In this document: piece by piece, positions 25,247 through 33,450 of the stretch
Position numbering within the stretch: position 1 is the first letter of the stretch
Layout: each line of letters starts with the position of its first letter
NCBI GenBank assembly: GCA_963976625.1
Contig: CAXBLA010000002.1
Location: 136,945 to 200,944 of the forward strand
Reading direction: 5' to 3'
Origin: UBA1924 sp963976625
GTDB lineage: Bacteria; Planctomycetota; Phycisphaerae; Phycisphaerales; UBA1924
Length of the DNA: 64,000 nucleotides
Made by a program: the position numbers and the translations under genes
Notes under the pieces: model-generated
Told to the model about the DNA's origin: nothing
What the model saw: the letters and a program-made list of their open reading frames with translations, nothing else
Database searches by the model: none

Positions 25247-26371
25247 TCAGCCGATCACACGGGTGAAGCGTTCGAGCAGGGCGTCGAGTTCCGCTTCGCT
25301 CGGGGCGTTGAGTGTCACATGCCCGATCTTGCGTCCGGGCCTTGGTGACTTGCCGTACATATGCACATGGGCCTGAGGCATCGAGTCGAGCGCGCCGGGT
25401 CTGGGCTCATCACCGATGATGTTCACCATCGCGCTGTGCCCGATCGGGTCAGCCGATCCAAGCTCCATGCCCATCACCGCGCGCATGTGGTTCTCGAACT
25501 GGCTGGTCTGGGCCCCCTCGATCGTCCAGTGCCCGGTGTTGTGCACACGCGGGGCGATCTCGTTGGTGACGAGGGTCGCGTCTGATCCGATGCCGATCTG
25601 AAAAAACTCCACGGCGATCGTCCCAACATATTCGAATCGATTGAGAATCTGACGGGCCGCGTGCTGGGCCTGCTCGACGAGCTGGGCGCTCACATCGCGG
25701 GCGGGCGCTTTGGACACACGCAGGATCCCGCCGCGATGGACATTGGCGCTCAGCGGGTAGTACGCGATGTCGCCGGTGATCGAGCGGGTGGCCACGATGG
25801 AGAGCTCGCGTTCGAACTCGACGAACTGATCTAAAATCGCCGGCACGGATCCGATGGATTCGAATGCTTTTTCAGCCGTCGCCGCGTCGTTGATCAGGGC
25901 CTGGCCCTTGCCGTCGTAGCCCAGGGTGCGGGCCTTGAGGATGGCGGGGGTGCCGAGCTCTTGGAGGGCTTGCTGCAAGGACTCCGCATCGTCCACGGCT
26001 CGGTACTCGGGCACCGCGATATCGAGCTCTTTGAACATGCTCCGCTCTCGATGGCGATCCTGCGCGTAGCCCAGCGCGTCGGGGTTGGGATGGATGGGCT
26101 TGATCGGCTTGATCACTTCGCCAGCAGCAGCCGGGACATTCTCGAACTCGTAGGTAATGACCTCACATGCTTCGCCCAGTTGTTTGAGTGCTACAGAGTC
26201 GTCGTAGTCCCCCACGATTTGCTCGCAGATGGCACTGGCGCAGCAGCCTTCGTCCGGGTCGAGCACGGTGCAGCGGACGCCGAGCCTTTGGACGGACTGG
26301 GCGAGCATCAGGGCGAGCTGGCCGCCGCCGATGATTCCGACGCGTTGGATCGGCGCGAGTGCTTCGCTCAT
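25247..26371 (-). CDS. purK: N5-carboxyaminoimidazole ribonucleotide synthase
   Basis: A 374-residue ATP-grasp enzyme of purine biosynthesis that makes N5-CAIR from AIR, bicarbonate and ATP. N-terminal GIIGGGQLALMLAQ, then CEVITYEFENVPA, the ATP-grasp segment ILKARTLGYDGKGQALI (around residues 145-160), VEFERELSIVATRS, and NEIAPRVHNTGHWTIEGA with the metal- and substrate-binding residues are all present. It overlaps purE by four bases (ATGA) and is translated after it, the usual purEK pair. The length is typical of the family. Confidence 0.97.
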   Translation of the reverse strand: MSEALAPIQRVGIIGGGQLALMLAQSVQRLGVRCTVLDPDEGCCASAICEQIVGDYDDSVALKQLGEACEVITYEFENVPAAAGEVIKPIKPIHPNPDALGYAQDRHRERSMFKELDIAVPEYRAVDDAESLQQALQELGTPAILKARTLGYDGKGQALINDAATAEKAFESIGSVPAILDQFVEFERELSIVATRSITGDIAYYPLSANVHRGGILRVSKAPARDVSAQLVEQAQHAARQILNRFEYVGTIAVEFFQIGIGSDATLVTNEIAPRVHNTGHWTIEGAQTSQFENHMRAVMGMELGSADPIGHSAMVNIIGDEPRPGALDSMPQAHVHMYGKSPRPGRKIGHVTLNAPSEAELDALLERFTRVIG

Positions 26372-26877
26372 CCCTGCTCCCGCGGGTCCGGGTGATCGAG
26401 CACTTGTTGAGTCTGCTTGGTGCGGAAGGCTTCGAGCTTTTCGCTTATTTCTGGATGCTTGTTGGCGACGATGGAGGCCGCGAGCAGACCGGCGTTGCGG
26501 GCGCCGGCCTTACCAATGGCAACCGTCGCGACAGGAATCCCGGCCGGCATCTGCACGATCGAGAGCAGCGAGTCCATCCCCTTGAGCGCCTTGCTCATCA
26601 CGGGCACCCCGATCACGGGGATCGTCGTCATCGACGCGACCATGCCCGGCAGGTGGGCCGCCCCGCCCGCGCCGGCGATGATGACCTCGATCCCGCGTCC
26701 CTTGGCTCCTTTGGCGTGCGACACGAGCAGATCTGGCGTTCTATGGGCCGAGACCACCTTGACCTCGTGGGCCACCCCCAGCTCTTCAAGAGCCGCCGCG
26801 GCGTGCTCCATCACATCGGGCCAGTCGGACTTCGAACCCATGACGACGCTGACGAGTGGTGTGGTTGGTGAGCTCAT
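26368..26877 (-). CDS. purE: N5-CAIR mutase (class I PurE)
   Basis: This 169-residue protein converts N5-CAIR to CAIR in purine synthesis, the step after PurK. Conserved elements: VVMGSKSDWPDVM with the phosphate-binding Ser/Asp, VVSAHRTPD with the catalytic His, and IAGAGGAAHLPGMVAS, followed by VPVMSKALKGMDSLLSIVQM. The start at 26877 is the first Met directly before the conserved domain; the frame continues upstream without similarity. The presence of PurK next door agrees with the class I (N5-CAIR-dependent) enzyme. Twenty-two bases separate it from the secreted protein gene upstream. Confidence 0.96.
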   Translation of the reverse strand: MSSPTTPLVSVVMGSKSDWPDVMEHAAAALEELGVAHEVKVVSAHRTPDLLVSHAKGAKGRGIEVIIAGAGGAAHLPGMVASMTTIPVIGVPVMSKALKGMDSLLSIVQMPAGIPVATVAIGKAGARNAGLLAASIVANKHPEISEKLEAFRTKQTQQVLDHPDPREQG

Positions 26878-26899
26878 GGTCGATGGTAGGCCGACGGGT

Positions 26900-27955
26900 T
26901 TAGGGATCAATCGCTGGCTCGCCCGAAGCGGGCTCGACGAGGAGTTTGAAAGTTGATTCGATGAGCTCGAAGCCCGGATCAGTGAGCTCGGCCGAGGACT
27001 CCGCCTGGTATTTTTTGAGCACCAAGAGCCGACCATCCGCCAGAGGGATGTACAGGGCTTTGAACTGCTGAAAACCTGCTAAAGTATCACGGAGTTGCCC
27101 TTGCACCCCCACCCCTTGGAACCCAAGCCAGGTGTTCATTTCAGTGTGTGAGACCAGCTGATCGTCGATCGAGTGGCGGAGGTACATTTCAAGCTCTTTT
27201 TGAGCGGTCAGGTCACGATCATGGATCGTGGCGGTGAACCACGAATACTGCTTGGCCGTGATCTCGAGCTTCGTAAACGGCTTGCGATCGGACTCATTGA
27301 GATGCCAGTTGCCCGGTGCTTCAAACGAATACAGTTCGCGATCAAGCATCATCGGCTGCTCGATGTCGGGCTCGATCTGATAGAGGTCCCCGATGGTGAT
27401 CGAGTCGACCATAAACTTCATCGGGCGCTTGGATTTGGTCCATTGCGATTCGGTCGTCAGCACCCGGATCAACACATCGTGCTTGAAATCGAACTGTGTC
27501 ACGAGGTGATACATCCGGTAGGCTTGCCCGTCCTTGGTCAGATCATAATCTGTGCCGACCCCATTGAGCTGGCCCACTGCGCCGCGTGGCTCGGGTTTGG
27601 TTCTGGTGACAACAAATCCTTGCGCCTTGAGCTGCTCGAGGTCTTCCCCAACCTGATCCGCACCCTCCCTGGGCTGCACACGCACCAGCAGGGAACGATC
27701 GCCATTCTTCGACTCGACCATCATCTCGATGGGTGCCTCTTCGTCTCCGGCTTCTTGCTCAACTACTCGCCAGCTCTTGGGATGCTTGAAGGTGATCAGC
27801 CCCGGTTGCTCCGGCTTCGAACCAGTCTCCGCAGCAGCCTGCCCCACTTCAGGCTCTCCATCGGTTGCATGCGCACAGAGCACAACAAGAGCACAGACAC
27901 ACACGCTGCAGATGCTCCTTGACGCACGCCATCGACTGATTTGGATACTGATCAT
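26900..27955 (-). CDS. Secreted protein of unknown function
   Basis: This is a 351-residue protein with an N-terminal signal peptide (hydrophobic at about residues 14-30, CSVCVCALVVLCAHA). The mature region starts with an acidic, Ala-rich linker and contains LITFKHPKSWRVVEQE, a beta-strand plus Trp pattern also seen in PsbP/DcrB-like periplasmic folds, and a second similar unit later (ELYSFEAPGNWHLNES). The two units, at about residues 50-190 and 205-340, suggest an internal duplication of this fold. I recognise no catalytic residues. It lies upstream of purE on the same strand, 22 bp away, and may be co-transcribed, but no functional link is evident. Confidence 0.7.
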   Translation of the reverse strand: MISIQISRWRASRSICSVCVCALVVLCAHATDGEPEVGQAAAETGSKPEQPGLITFKHPKSWRVVEQEAGDEEAPIEMMVESKNGDRSLLVRVQPREGADQVGEDLEQLKAQGFVVTRTKPEPRGAVGQLNGVGTDYDLTKDGQAYRMYHLVTQFDFKHDVLIRVLTTESQWTKSKRPMKFMVDSITIGDLYQIEPDIEQPMMLDRELYSFEAPGNWHLNESDRKPFTKLEITAKQYSWFTATIHDRDLTAQKELEMYLRHSIDDQLVSHTEMNTWLGFQGVGVQGQLRDTLAGFQQFKALYIPLADGRLLVLKKYQAESSAELTDPGFELIESTFKLLVEPASGEPAIDP

Positions 27956-27976
27956 GGGTACTGATTCCTTGCTGTG

Positions 27977-29101
27977 TTATCGTATATCAAACGAGCACCC
28001 GAGCACGATCGAGCCCCAGGTCTGGTGGTTGGGCTGGGTTTCGTACTGCTCGCTCTGGAAGGTCTGCGACCAGCCCAGGTAGAGCGATTTGTAGCGGGTG
28101 ACCAGGCCGACGGTGGCTTTGGCGACGAAGGGCTCGGAATCGACGGATCGGCTTGTTGCAAATGTGTTGCCATCAAGAAAAATATCGTGGGCCACGGCAT
28201 CAACCCCCAGCGTGGTGTACAGATAGAACGACCAATCGCCCTGACCCCAGTCCGACGCCGATACGGTGTGGTCCTTGTGCCCCAGCAGGCTGGCGGGCCC
28301 GAAGTCTTCGGGCAGGTTCATCCCGGCGCGGAGGGTGACCTGCCCACGGGCGCGAGTATAGACATTGCCAAGATCGAGCCCGATCGCGGGGAGCATCTCG
28401 AAGGAGAGCCCGCTGCCGTCTGGATTGTTGTCGTTGTTGAACAGGTTGATCTCGCCGGCCTTGGTCTTCCAGGTGCGCTCGAAGGTCGCGTTGATGGCCA
28501 CCTCGTTGGCGAGCTGGTTCGACCAGCCCTGCGGCGTGTTCTCATCGGGGAACACATGATGGATATACCGCTGGACCGCTTCGGCCTGCGATCGCTCGCC
28601 GACGACACCCAGATCGAGCTCGAAGTGATCGTGCTTGTTTTCATCGGCTCGCTGGAACGAGAACGCGAAGTACATGATCCCGCCGTAGGGGTGGTCGGTG
28701 AGGGCCGGGGCTGGATCGGTGATATCGACCCCGGTGTAGATCATCTGCTTGATCGCCAGCCCCATGCCGAAGCGTGGGTTGTCCCAGTCACCCCAGAAGC
28801 TGAGCCGATCGGCCAGCTCGCCTGAGATCTGCGGATCGAACGAGAGCTCGATCCCGAGCCCATTCGTGTAGAAGCGATCGGTGTTGTCGATAAGGTTGGG
28901 GACGGTGCCGTCGTTCTCCCAGTAGAGCGTGGCATCGCGGAGCTTGAGCTTGGAGAGCGACCAGCCGTCATCGCTGAGGACTTGATCTTCGAGCTGACGA
29001 TCAACCTGATTGTTTTGACCAGATTGATCATCCACTGCGGCATCTTGTGCCCACACACCCGCACAGCACACGCCGAGGACTAGGAAAGAGAGTTTCTGCA
29101 T
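27977..29101 (-). CDS. LpxR-like outer-membrane lipid A deacylase family protein
   Basis: This is a 374-residue exported protein with signal peptide MQKLSFLVLGVCCAGVWAQ. It has the DUF2219/LpxR plan: LYWENDGTVPNLID with the Asn-Asp pair, then DRFYTNGLGIELSF, and later HHVFPDENTPQGWSNQLANE, which carries the conserved His and the GW-x-Q-x-x-NE motif. LpxR is a calcium-dependent 3'-O-deacylase of lipid A in a 12-stranded outer-membrane barrel; a C-terminal strand ending in Arg after GCSFDI fits a barrel. The predicted function is trimming of acyl chains on LPS. I prefer the ATG at 29101 to a GTG two codons upstream. TTTATATATT just upstream may be part of the promoter. Confidence 0.82.
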   Translation of the reverse strand: MQKLSFLVLGVCCAGVWAQDAAVDDQSGQNNQVDRQLEDQVLSDDGWSLSKLKLRDATLYWENDGTVPNLIDNTDRFYTNGLGIELSFDPQISGELADRLSFWGDWDNPRFGMGLAIKQMIYTGVDITDPAPALTDHPYGGIMYFAFSFQRADENKHDHFELDLGVVGERSQAEAVQRYIHHVFPDENTPQGWSNQLANEVAINATFERTWKTKAGEINLFNNDNNPDGSGLSFEMLPAIGLDLGNVYTRARGQVTLRAGMNLPEDFGPASLLGHKDHTVSASDWGQGDWSFYLYTTLGVDAVAHDIFLDGNTFATSRSVDSEPFVAKATVGLVTRYKSLYLGWSQTFQSEQYETQPNHQTWGSIVLGCSFDIR

Positions 29102-29185
29102 ACGCACACAATATATAAAATCTCGCGCACCGTCTCGGGTTCACACGAGATTCATCTCATTTGTACGCGTCTGCCCGTGCCGGGC

Positions 29186-31210
29186 TCACTCCTCGCCCTG
29201 CGAGAGATTCGCCACCACGGAGAAATCTTCGAGCGTGCTCATGTCCTGCGTGATGTTGGTATCGCCCGAGGCGATCGAGCGGAGCAGGCGGCGCATGATC
29301 TTGCCCGAGCGGGTCTTGGGCAAGGTGGCCGTGAACCGGATCACATCAGGCTTGGCGATCGCGCCGATTTCCTTGGCGACATGATCGCGCAGGGCTTGGA
29401 TGAGCTCGTCAGAAGCCTCGAAGCCCTTGGCCGGGGTGACGAAGGCGGTGATCCCGGTGCCCTTGATCTCGTGGGGCATCCCGACCACGGCCGCCTCGAC
29501 CACGGACTCATGAGCGACGAGCGCACTCTCGACCTCCATCGTGCCCAATCGATGGCCCGAGACATTGATGACATCGTCGGTGCGTCCCATGATCCAGAAG
29601 TTGCCCAGCTCGTCGCGCCGGGCGCCGTCGCCGGCGGTGTAGTAGAGCTCGTCGCCCTTGGCGACGGTGCTCCAGTAGGTATCGACGAAGCGCTGGCGAT
29701 CGCCGAAGATCCCGCGGAGCATCGCGGGCCATGGCTTGCGGATGACCATCAGGCCGCCCTCGTTTTCTTTGGCGACATTGCCCGCCTCATCGGTGACAGC
29801 CGCGTCGATCCCGAACATGGGCAGCGTGCAGCTGCCGGGCAGGCAGGGCGTGACCCCGGGCAGGGGCGTGATGACATGCCCGCCGGTCTCGGTCTGCCAG
29901 TAGGTATCGACGATTGGGCACACGCCGCGACCGATCTTGTTTCTGTACCACATCCACGCTTCGGGGTTGATCGGCTCGCCGACGGTGCCCAGCACCTGGA
30001 TCGTGGAGAGATCGCACGACTCGGGGTGCTCATCGCCCCACTTCATAAATGCACGGATGGCCGTGGGCGCGGTGTAGAACTGCGTGACCTTATGGCGCTC
30101 GACGATCTCCCAGAAGCGCTTGGGGCTTGGGCAGTCTGGCGCGCCCTCGTACATGAGCGAGGGGACGCGGTTGGGGAGGATGCCGTAGACGATGTAGGAG
30201 TGCCCGGTGACCCAGCCGCAGTCCGCCGAGCACCAGTAGACCTGATCCCCGCCGCCCTGATCTTTGGGGATCAGATTGAACGAGTACTTGGAGGTCATGT
30301 AGGTGAACGCCATGTACCCGCCGGTGGTGTGGACGATGCCCTTGGGCTTGCCTGTTGAGCCCGAGGTGTAGAGCAGGAAGAGCATGTCCTCTGATTCCAT
30401 GTGCTCGCAGGGGCACTCGGGCGAGGCGTGCTCCACCTGCTCGGTGTAGCAGAGATCGAGGGCGTTCCAAGCGATCTTGTTGTGACAGCGCCCCACGCAC
30501 AAGACATGCTCGATGGTTTGCGTATTCTGCTCTTTAAGCAGTTCGATCGCGGCATCGACATTGTCCTTGAGCGGCACGACCTTGCCGCGACGCCAAGAGC
30601 CGTCGCAGGTGATGACGAACTTGGACTTGGCGTCCTGAACACGATCGGCGATGGCCTGGGCGCTAAACCCGCCGAAGATCACCGAGTGGGGCGCGCCGAT
30701 GCGGGCGCAGGCGAGCATGGCGATGGCGAGTTCGGGGACCATGCCCATATAGATCGTCACGATGTCGCCCTTGCCCACGCCGTTGGCCTTGAGGACATTG
30801 GCGAGCTTAGAAACCTGTGTTTGCAGATCTCTGTAGCTCAGCGTCAATGAATCGACGGGCTTGCCCTGATCATCAGTGGGCTCGCCCTCCCAGATGATCG
30901 CGGGGTCATCGCCGTGCCCGGAATCGACTTGGCGATCGACGCAGTTGTAGCACACATTGGTGGTGCCACCCGAGAACCACTTGGCGTCGGGGGCGTTCCA
31001 CTCGAGCACCGAATCCCAGGGGGTGTACCAATGCAGCTCCGAAGCGACCTTGCCCCAGAAAGTTTCCGGATCGTCGATCGATTCCTTGTGCATCGCGTTG
31101 TACTGCTCAAGCGAGGAAATCAGCCATTCGCTCGCCCCGACCGCTGCTGGTGGCGAGGGCTCGAAGACGCGGTGCTCGTTAAGGACGGATTCGATCGATT
31201 TGTCGGACAT
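29186..31210 (-). CDS. acs: Acetyl-coenzyme A synthetase
   Basis: This 674-residue AMP-forming enzyme activates acetate to acetyl-CoA in two steps. AMP-binding motifs LLYTSGSTGKPKGIVHTTGG (A3) and DTYWQTETGGH (A5), the hinge GRTDDVINVSGHRLGTMEVE (A8) and the C-terminal PKTRSGKIMRR with the lysine that is acetylated in Acs regulation are all intact. The N-terminal WFSGGTTNVCYNCVDR is typical of Acs rather than of longer-chain ligases. The start at 31210 is chosen from the family N-terminus; the frame extends 30 codons upstream without similarity. It is probably monocistronic. Confidence 0.97.
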   Translation of the reverse strand: MSDKSIESVLNEHRVFEPSPPAAVGASEWLISSLEQYNAMHKESIDDPETFWGKVASELHWYTPWDSVLEWNAPDAKWFSGGTTNVCYNCVDRQVDSGHGDDPAIIWEGEPTDDQGKPVDSLTLSYRDLQTQVSKLANVLKANGVGKGDIVTIYMGMVPELAIAMLACARIGAPHSVIFGGFSAQAIADRVQDAKSKFVITCDGSWRRGKVVPLKDNVDAAIELLKEQNTQTIEHVLCVGRCHNKIAWNALDLCYTEQVEHASPECPCEHMESEDMLFLLYTSGSTGKPKGIVHTTGGYMAFTYMTSKYSFNLIPKDQGGGDQVYWCSADCGWVTGHSYIVYGILPNRVPSLMYEGAPDCPSPKRFWEIVERHKVTQFYTAPTAIRAFMKWGDEHPESCDLSTIQVLGTVGEPINPEAWMWYRNKIGRGVCPIVDTYWQTETGGHVITPLPGVTPCLPGSCTLPMFGIDAAVTDEAGNVAKENEGGLMVIRKPWPAMLRGIFGDRQRFVDTYWSTVAKGDELYYTAGDGARRDELGNFWIMGRTDDVINVSGHRLGTMEVESALVAHESVVEAAVVGMPHEIKGTGITAFVTPAKGFEASDELIQALRDHVAKEIGAIAKPDVIRFTATLPKTRSGKIMRRLLRSIASGDTNITQDMSTLEDFSVVANLSQGEE

Positions 31211-31273
31211 GATGGGCTCCTCGGATGCGTGAATGCGCATTGCCCATGATTCTATACGACGGATCAGCATGGT

Positions 31274-31309
31274 GCAAAGCCTCCCGATGGCGGGCGCCAT
31301 CGGGAGGCT
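31274..31309 (-). terminator. Long hairpin terminator of the alpha/beta hydrolase gene
   Basis: AGCCTCCCGATGGC (31278-31291) and GCCATCGGGAGGCT (31296-31309) form a perfect 14-bp stem with a 4-base loop. On the minus strand the stem is followed by TTTGC, a short T tract. It lies about 35 bp past the stop of the hydrolase gene at 31343 and just upstream of acs, so it probably insulates acs from readthrough. Confidence 0.75.
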
Positions 31310-31342
31310 GAGGATGATCGGATACGAATGATGTTCGAGTGC

Positions 31343-32419
31343 TCAGTTGTTTGTCGATTGATGATGGCTACCGCTGCCATGACGATGCATGAAGCTCCTC
31401 ATAAGCTCGGCGATCTGCTCGCCATCCTCTTCGAGTGCGAAATGCCCGGTATCGAGGATGTGGAGCTCCGCCTCGGGCAGGTCCTTCATGTACGGGTGCG
31501 CCCCCGACTCGGGAAAGATCTCGTCGCCCTTGCCCCAGGTAATGAGCATCGGGGGCTGGTGATCACGGAAGTACTGCTGCCAGCTCGGGTACAACGACAG
31601 ATTCGTGCGATAGTCATAGAACATATCCAGCTGGACCGCGTCGTTGCCCGCGCGATCAAGCAACGGCTGCACCACGAGCCAGTTGTCTGGCGAAATCACG
31701 GACTCATCGCGCACGCCCGTCAAGTACTGCCACTTGGTCGCCCCCAGCGTGAGCAGCCCACGCAGTGCATCGCGGTCCTCGATCGCGCCTGTCTCCCAAT
31801 ACTGCTTGATCGGATTCCAGAAGTCCTCGAGCCCTTCCTCGTAGGCGTTGCCGTTCTGAACCACAAAGCCGGCGACGCGCTCCGGGTGAGCTGTGGCGAT
31901 GCGATATCCCACCGGGGCGCCGTAGTCCATGACATAGAGGAAGTAGTGACCAAAGCCCGTCCGCTCGAGCAGTTGATCAATAACCTCGGCCGTGTTATCG
32001 AACGAGTATTCGTATTCCTCGGCATCGGGCATCGAGCTCATGCCATAGCCGGGGTAGTCGGGTGCGATGATGTGGAACTCGTCGCGAAGATCCTCGATCA
32101 GATCGCGGAACATGTGTGACGAGGTCGGGAACCCGTGGAGCAGGACCAGCTGAGGCTGCCCGGGCGTGCCGGCTTCTCGGTAGAAAATGTCGAGACCGTT
32201 GATCGTTTGGGTATGAAACGAAACCGTCGACGATGCGCCAGTTAAAGATTTCTCTTCGGCCTCATGATGGTTGATCTCGCTTGTGCCCGTGCTTCGATCG
32301 GCTGTATCTGTGGCAGCCGATGCGAAGCCCGAGAGGGCGATGAGAGTGCCCATTATGGCGGTTCGGGCGAGGCGTGATGAATTGATTTCGTACTGGCTGT
32401 TGTTGTGATTGTGACTCAT
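31343..32419 (-). CDS. Exported alpha/beta hydrolase (haloalkane dehalogenase/epoxide hydrolase-like)
   Basis: A 358-residue alpha/beta hydrolase with an N-terminal signal-like segment (about residues 15-36, ending SGFASAA). The oxyanion motif LVLLHGFPTSSHMFRDL, PDYPGYGMSS, the nucleophile elbow with Asp in LYVMDYGAPVGYRIA, and the His in ILDTGHFALEEDG place it in the haloalkane dehalogenase/epoxide hydrolase group, which uses Asp as nucleophile. The predicted compartment is the periplasm. AAGGA seven bases before the ATG supports the start. It is the second gene after an AhpD-like gene (92 bp) behind a palindromic operator candidate, so it may be induced with it. The substrate is unknown. 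Confidence 0.82.
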   Translation of the reverse strand: MSHNHNNSQYEINSSRLARTAIMGTLIALSGFASAATDTADRSTGTSEINHHEAEEKSLTGASSTVSFHTQTINGLDIFYREAGTPGQPQLVLLHGFPTSSHMFRDLIEDLRDEFHIIAPDYPGYGMSSMPDAEEYEYSFDNTAEVIDQLLERTGFGHYFLYVMDYGAPVGYRIATAHPERVAGFVVQNGNAYEEGLEDFWNPIKQYWETGAIEDRDALRGLLTLGATKWQYLTGVRDESVISPDNWLVVQPLLDRAGNDAVQLDMFYDYRTNLSLYPSWQQYFRDHQPPMLITWGKGDEIFPESGAHPYMKDLPEAELHILDTGHFALEEDGEQIAELMRSFMHRHGSGSHHQSTNN

Positions 32420-32511
32420 GTGTGTTCCTTCATTCGTCGTTCAAATTCTGTGGCGGAGTTGCCAGTTTGGCTTGGTTTGTACAAAGAGTTTTCTTGTCAT
32501 GCCGGCTGAGC

Positions 32512-32985
32512 CTAGATATGGCTCCTTGTGACGATCGCGACAATCTCCGCGACTTCGTCTGGGGTGAATCCGGAGTCGATCGCCTGCTCAAGGGCTGCGT
32601 CGCGTACCCAGCCATGGGTTTCAATAAGTGCCTGCGCTAGTTCAAACGCGGCTTGGACTTTGGGATCATCCGATTCCGCGATGAGCTGGCTCCCGAGCCC
32701 GTTAATGTATGCCTGGATCTGATCGCGGAGCCGGTGCTGGATGCGGTTGTGCCCAATCGTGTCGATCAAATGCAGGTACGCATCGAGCGCTCTGCCTGAC
32801 ATAGCCGGGGTGCGGACCTGGACGCGGGTGTGGGTAAACACATCCCAAACTCTCGGACTCTCCATGGAAGGCCTGTGTTCGATCAACTCTGCTTCTAAGC
32901 CCCTCGAAGCGGGCGATGAATTCGGAGCAGTGACAAACATTGATCGATCGATCTTCGGTGAATCGATGCTGAGTTGGTGAGTCAT
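32512..32985 (-). CDS. Cysteine-free AhpD/carboxymuconolactone decarboxylase-like protein, possibly truncated
   Basis: The 157-residue product resembles the carboxymuconolactone decarboxylase/AhpD family in its second half: RLRDQIQAYINGLG, then VQAAFELAQALIETHGWVRDAALEQA and SGFTPDEVAEIVAIVT. The family redox CxxC with its following His segment, normally between these blocks, is missing, and the protein contains no cysteine at all. It also ends right after EIVAIVT, where relatives continue for 15-25 residues. It is therefore either a non-redox member or a decaying gene. GGAGGG precedes the ATG. It leads the transcript of the alpha/beta hydrolase. Confidence in the family is moderate. Confidence 0.55.
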   Translation of the reverse strand: MTHQLSIDSPKIDRSMFVTAPNSSPASRGLEAELIEHRPSMESPRVWDVFTHTRVQVRTPAMSGRALDAYLHLIDTIGHNRIQHRLRDQIQAYINGLGSQLIAESDDPKVQAAFELAQALIETHGWVRDAALEQAIDSGFTPDEVAEIVAIVTRSHI

Positions 32986-33060
32986 CGGGTCCCTCCGGCA
33001 TAGGTCTGGGTTTTCGTAGCAATCGCGTATCGGTGCACAGAATCAGCTGCGCACTGGAGC

Positions 33061-33078
33061 ATACTTACTAGTCAGTAT
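33061..33078. promoter_or_regulatory. 18-bp palindrome resembling a TetR-family operator
   Basis: ATACTTACTAGTCAGTAT is an inverted repeat with 8 of 9 positions matching between arms. The core ACTAGTCAGT pattern is common in operators of TetR-family repressors. It lies about 75 bp upstream of the AhpD-like gene start at 32985, in a plausible promoter position for the minus-strand pair. No TetR-family gene is in the window. Confidence 0.5.
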
Positions 33079-33450
33079 GATTATTTCAAGCAATGCCCTC
33101 CCATTATCTGTTTTCTTTCAAAAACCAGGGTTCATTACCACTCGAATAGGGTTTTTGAGCTTGTACGCGGCATTGACTCTCTTTACGGCGCTGAAACAGA
33201 TAGACCAAGACCTCAGAATCTTCTGGATATCTGGGAGCAATCACGAACGGATCATCCAACTTGCTCTTGATATGCGATGCCGAACAGACATCACACGCCT
33301 GTTCTGTGCTTGTTCTCACAGCCCTTTGGGGTAGCCAGACGGTGCATGGAATCGACCGAACTCCAAGATCGTCCAGTCTCTGCTTTCACATTGGGATCAT
33401 GCACCAAGACAAGACCACAAGCAACTTGTAATCGGTTGAGAGAAGATTCC
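33079..33450. other. Intergenic region without recognisable gene
   Basis: This stretch of about 370 bp between the palindrome and the pilB stop is AT-richer than its surroundings. Short open frames on both strands (for example 33077-33334) have no ribosome-binding site or recognisable protein. I see no terminator for the pilus operon here. Confidence 0.5.

Noticed and set aside
29177..30358. Long open frame on the plus strand opposite acs
   Set aside because: It lies entirely antisense to acs, which has all family motifs; a GC-rich coding strand often leaves the opposite strand open. No ribosome-binding site or recognisable protein.
33077..33334. 85-residue frame in the gap before pilB
   Set aside because: It has no ribosome-binding site and overlaps the palindrome; the composition does not look like a membrane or soluble protein.
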